Assembly: GCF_963678185.1 (NCBI RefSeq)
Contig: NZ_OY782757.1
Location: 3,862,501-3,926,500, forward strand
Length of the DNA stretch: 64,000 nt
Source of the DNA: an uncultured Tolumonas sp.
GTDB lineage: Bacteria; Pseudomonadota; Gammaproteobacteria; Enterobacterales; Aeromonadaceae
Reading direction: 5' to 3'
How positions within the stretch are numbered: position 1 is the stretch's first letter; each line of letters starts with the position of its first letter. Made by a program: the position numbers and the translations under genes. Positions 62,824-64,000 of this stretch are shown one piece after another. Below the pieces are notes generated by a model. It saw only the letters and a program-made list of their open reading frames with translations. It made no database searches and had not been told where the DNA came from.

Positions 62824-62844
62824 GATATAGATTAAATCTATATC
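62824..62844. promoter_or_regulatory. LysR-type dyad operator, copy 2
   Basis: GATATAGA-TTAAA-TCTATATC, perfect 10-bp arms around a central A; same arms and spacing as copy 1 at 61390. It lies about 80 bp before the EIIB start and about 265 bp before the gene at 63108. The gap 62744-63107 holds nothing else I can name. Confidence 0.7.
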
Positions 62845-63107
62845 GATGGCTATTAGCTTGATAAAAAACACATATTTTTATTATTAAGCTGCTGCTAACT
62901 TCACTATAAATGTGATCATGATCGTGGTTTTTTGAAATTTCGTACTCATTCAAAACAAATGATGTCACTCGTACACATCTTGCGCAGAGGAGCTAGAATT
63001 AATAACGGAAGTGGATAAAGGAAAATCTGCGGCATAATTGCTATACAAACATCACTGCTGTCAGGGATCGTGACTAACAGCATCCGAATAAAGAGGTGTT
63101 TCCAGTG

Positions 63108-64000
63108 ATGTCAAAGATTCTGGCTCTAATATCACCATGGCGTCATCTCATTATTATTGTTGCGGTAGGTCTGCTGCTGACAATGCCATTATTGATTAAT
63201 GGCTGTATGAATGGACATGATTTTTTCTTTCATGTGATTTTCAGTCATCATTTCACGGAACAGTTTTGGAACGGTGATCTCTATCCGCGTTGGATGCTCA
63301 ACATGAATGCAGGTTTTGGTAGCCCTACCTTTTTTTTCTATGCTCCCTTGCCATATTATATAACCAGCCTATTTTCATTATTGTTTAATCTGAATACAGC
63401 TGATTGTGATGCGCTGCTTTTCTCTGCATCGTTTGCATTAATCCTATCCGGCATAACGGTTTATTTTTGGATGAAGGAATTTACCAGTACTCAATTCGCT
63501 TTAATCCTCGCCATCATTTATATGGTGTTACCTTATCACTTTGTCGTTGATTTATATATTCGCTTTGCTTTTGCCGAGTTATGGAGTTTTGTTTGGATGC
63601 CATTGATTCTTTATTGGAGTCTTAAGGTTTCTGAGGGATCGAAAAAATCAATCATATGGCTAAGCATCAGTATTGCATTGTTGATTTTTACACATTTGCC
63701 AACCTTTATTATTTTTATGCCTGTATTTATCGGACATTTTTTATTTGTTACCAATAAAGAGTTACGGAAATTTGTTTTTTTAAACCATCTGATAGCGATC
63801 ATGCTTGCTGTTGGCTTGTCGGCAATATATTGGGTGCCAGCAATGACAACACAAGGTAATGTTTCGATGCAAAGTATGTTTTCAGGTATGTTTAATTATA
63901 CTAATAATTTTCTTCTTAGTGGCCCTATCTACGGGCATAGTAGAACATTCTGGCGTTATCTGACCTTTATCACGGTGTTAATGAGCACCCTGGCGTATGG
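63108..64000 (+). CDS. Large multi-pass membrane protein (GT-C / PTPS-related type), 3' end beyond window
   Basis: Open from ATG 63108 (AGAGGTG about 9 nt upstream) to the window edge, 297 codons so far. It reads MSKILALISPWRHLIIIVAV, then HDFFFHVIFSHHFTEQFWNG, DLYPRWMLNMNAGFGSPTFFFYAPLPYYITSL and many hydrophobic helices. The loop with YPRW, GxGxPxFFFYAPLPYY is typical of bacterial membrane proteins annotated as 6-pyruvoyl-tetrahydropterin synthase-related (PF10131), which look like GT-C glycosyltransferases. Expected full length is about 550-850 residues. Function unproven. Confidence 0.75.
   Translation, partial: MSKILALISPWRHLIIIVAVGLLLTMPLLINGCMNGHDFFFHVIFSHHFTEQFWNGDLYPRWMLNMNAGFGSPTFFFYAPLPYYITSLFSLLFNLNTADCDALLFSASFALILSGITVYFWMKEFTSTQFALILAIIYMVLPYHFVVDLYIRFAFAELWSFVWMPLILYWSLKVSEGSKKSIIWLSISIALLIFTHLPTFIIFMPVFIGHFLFVTNKELRKFVFLNHLIAIMLAVGLSAIYWVPAMTTQGNVSMQSMFSGMFNYTNNFLLSGPIYGHSRTFWRYLTFITVLMSTLAY

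Overview
The window reads as chromosome of a gammaproteobacterium. The core genes (uvrB, folE, sbcB, dapA-bamC, dapE-yffB, ompA, cysB, tusE, yccS, arfB, bcp, yfbU, yciN, yqhD, yfeH) all look like close relatives of enterobacterial proteins, but their order is not that of E. coli. My best guess is an Aeromonadales member, Tolumonas-like; this is inference from gene content, not a database result. I see no prophage, IS element, CRISPR array or integrase.

Layout. 1-2.2 kb: the 5' part of a GAF-GAF-PAS-GGDEF c-di-GMP protein with a degenerate active site. 2.3-5.9 kb: a CoA-disulfide/persulfide reductase fused to rhodanese, YfeH and an AraC regulator. 5.9-14.3 kb: GABA catabolism (gabD-gabT, with a divergent LysR gene) beside a PotABCD-type ABC importer, a plausible uptake-and-degradation unit for polyamine or GABA-like nitrogen sources. 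14.8-20.3 kb: light and DNA-damage genes (RudS-like tRNA desulfidase, photolyase, four tRNA-Asn, uvrB). 20.3-24.7 kb: folE, a candidate structured sRNA, sbcB behind a leader terminator, a YeeE/YedE sulfur-transport pair, yfbU. 24.9-28.0 kb: a four-gene GtrA/GtrB/PIG-V-like glycan modification operon. 28.1-39.9 kb: housekeeping genes, including an enlarged bamC and a 50-aa YpfN-like membrane protein. 39.9-42.4 kb: yccS and tRNA-Ser. 42.6-47.9 kb: accessory stretch with unrecognised small proteins (two are paralogues), a split aerotaxis-type receptor (PAS protein plus HAMP-MCP-CZB) and a Sel1 lipoprotein. 48.2-53.3 kb: an RluA-type pseudouridine synthase and the aapJQMP amino-acid importer behind an NtrC/sigma-54 promoter. 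53.4-62.7 kb: an alpha-glucoside regulon (ABC importer, two GH13 glucosidases, LysR regulator, orphan PTS EIIB). 63.1-64 kb: the start of a large membrane protein.

Three regulatory links tie the genes together. A dyad GATATAGA-N5-TCTATATC sits upstream of both the alpha-glucoside operon/lysR pair and the orphan EIIB gene. A TTATCTAAWTTA palindrome overlaps the promoters of both the persulfide reductase and the YeeE/YedE pair, 21 kb apart. The aap operon has a near-consensus sigma-54 promoter with an NtrC dyad about 100 bp upstream. All three ABC importers have a stable stem-loop directly after the binding-protein gene. Terminators, operators and RNA candidates were found by eye.
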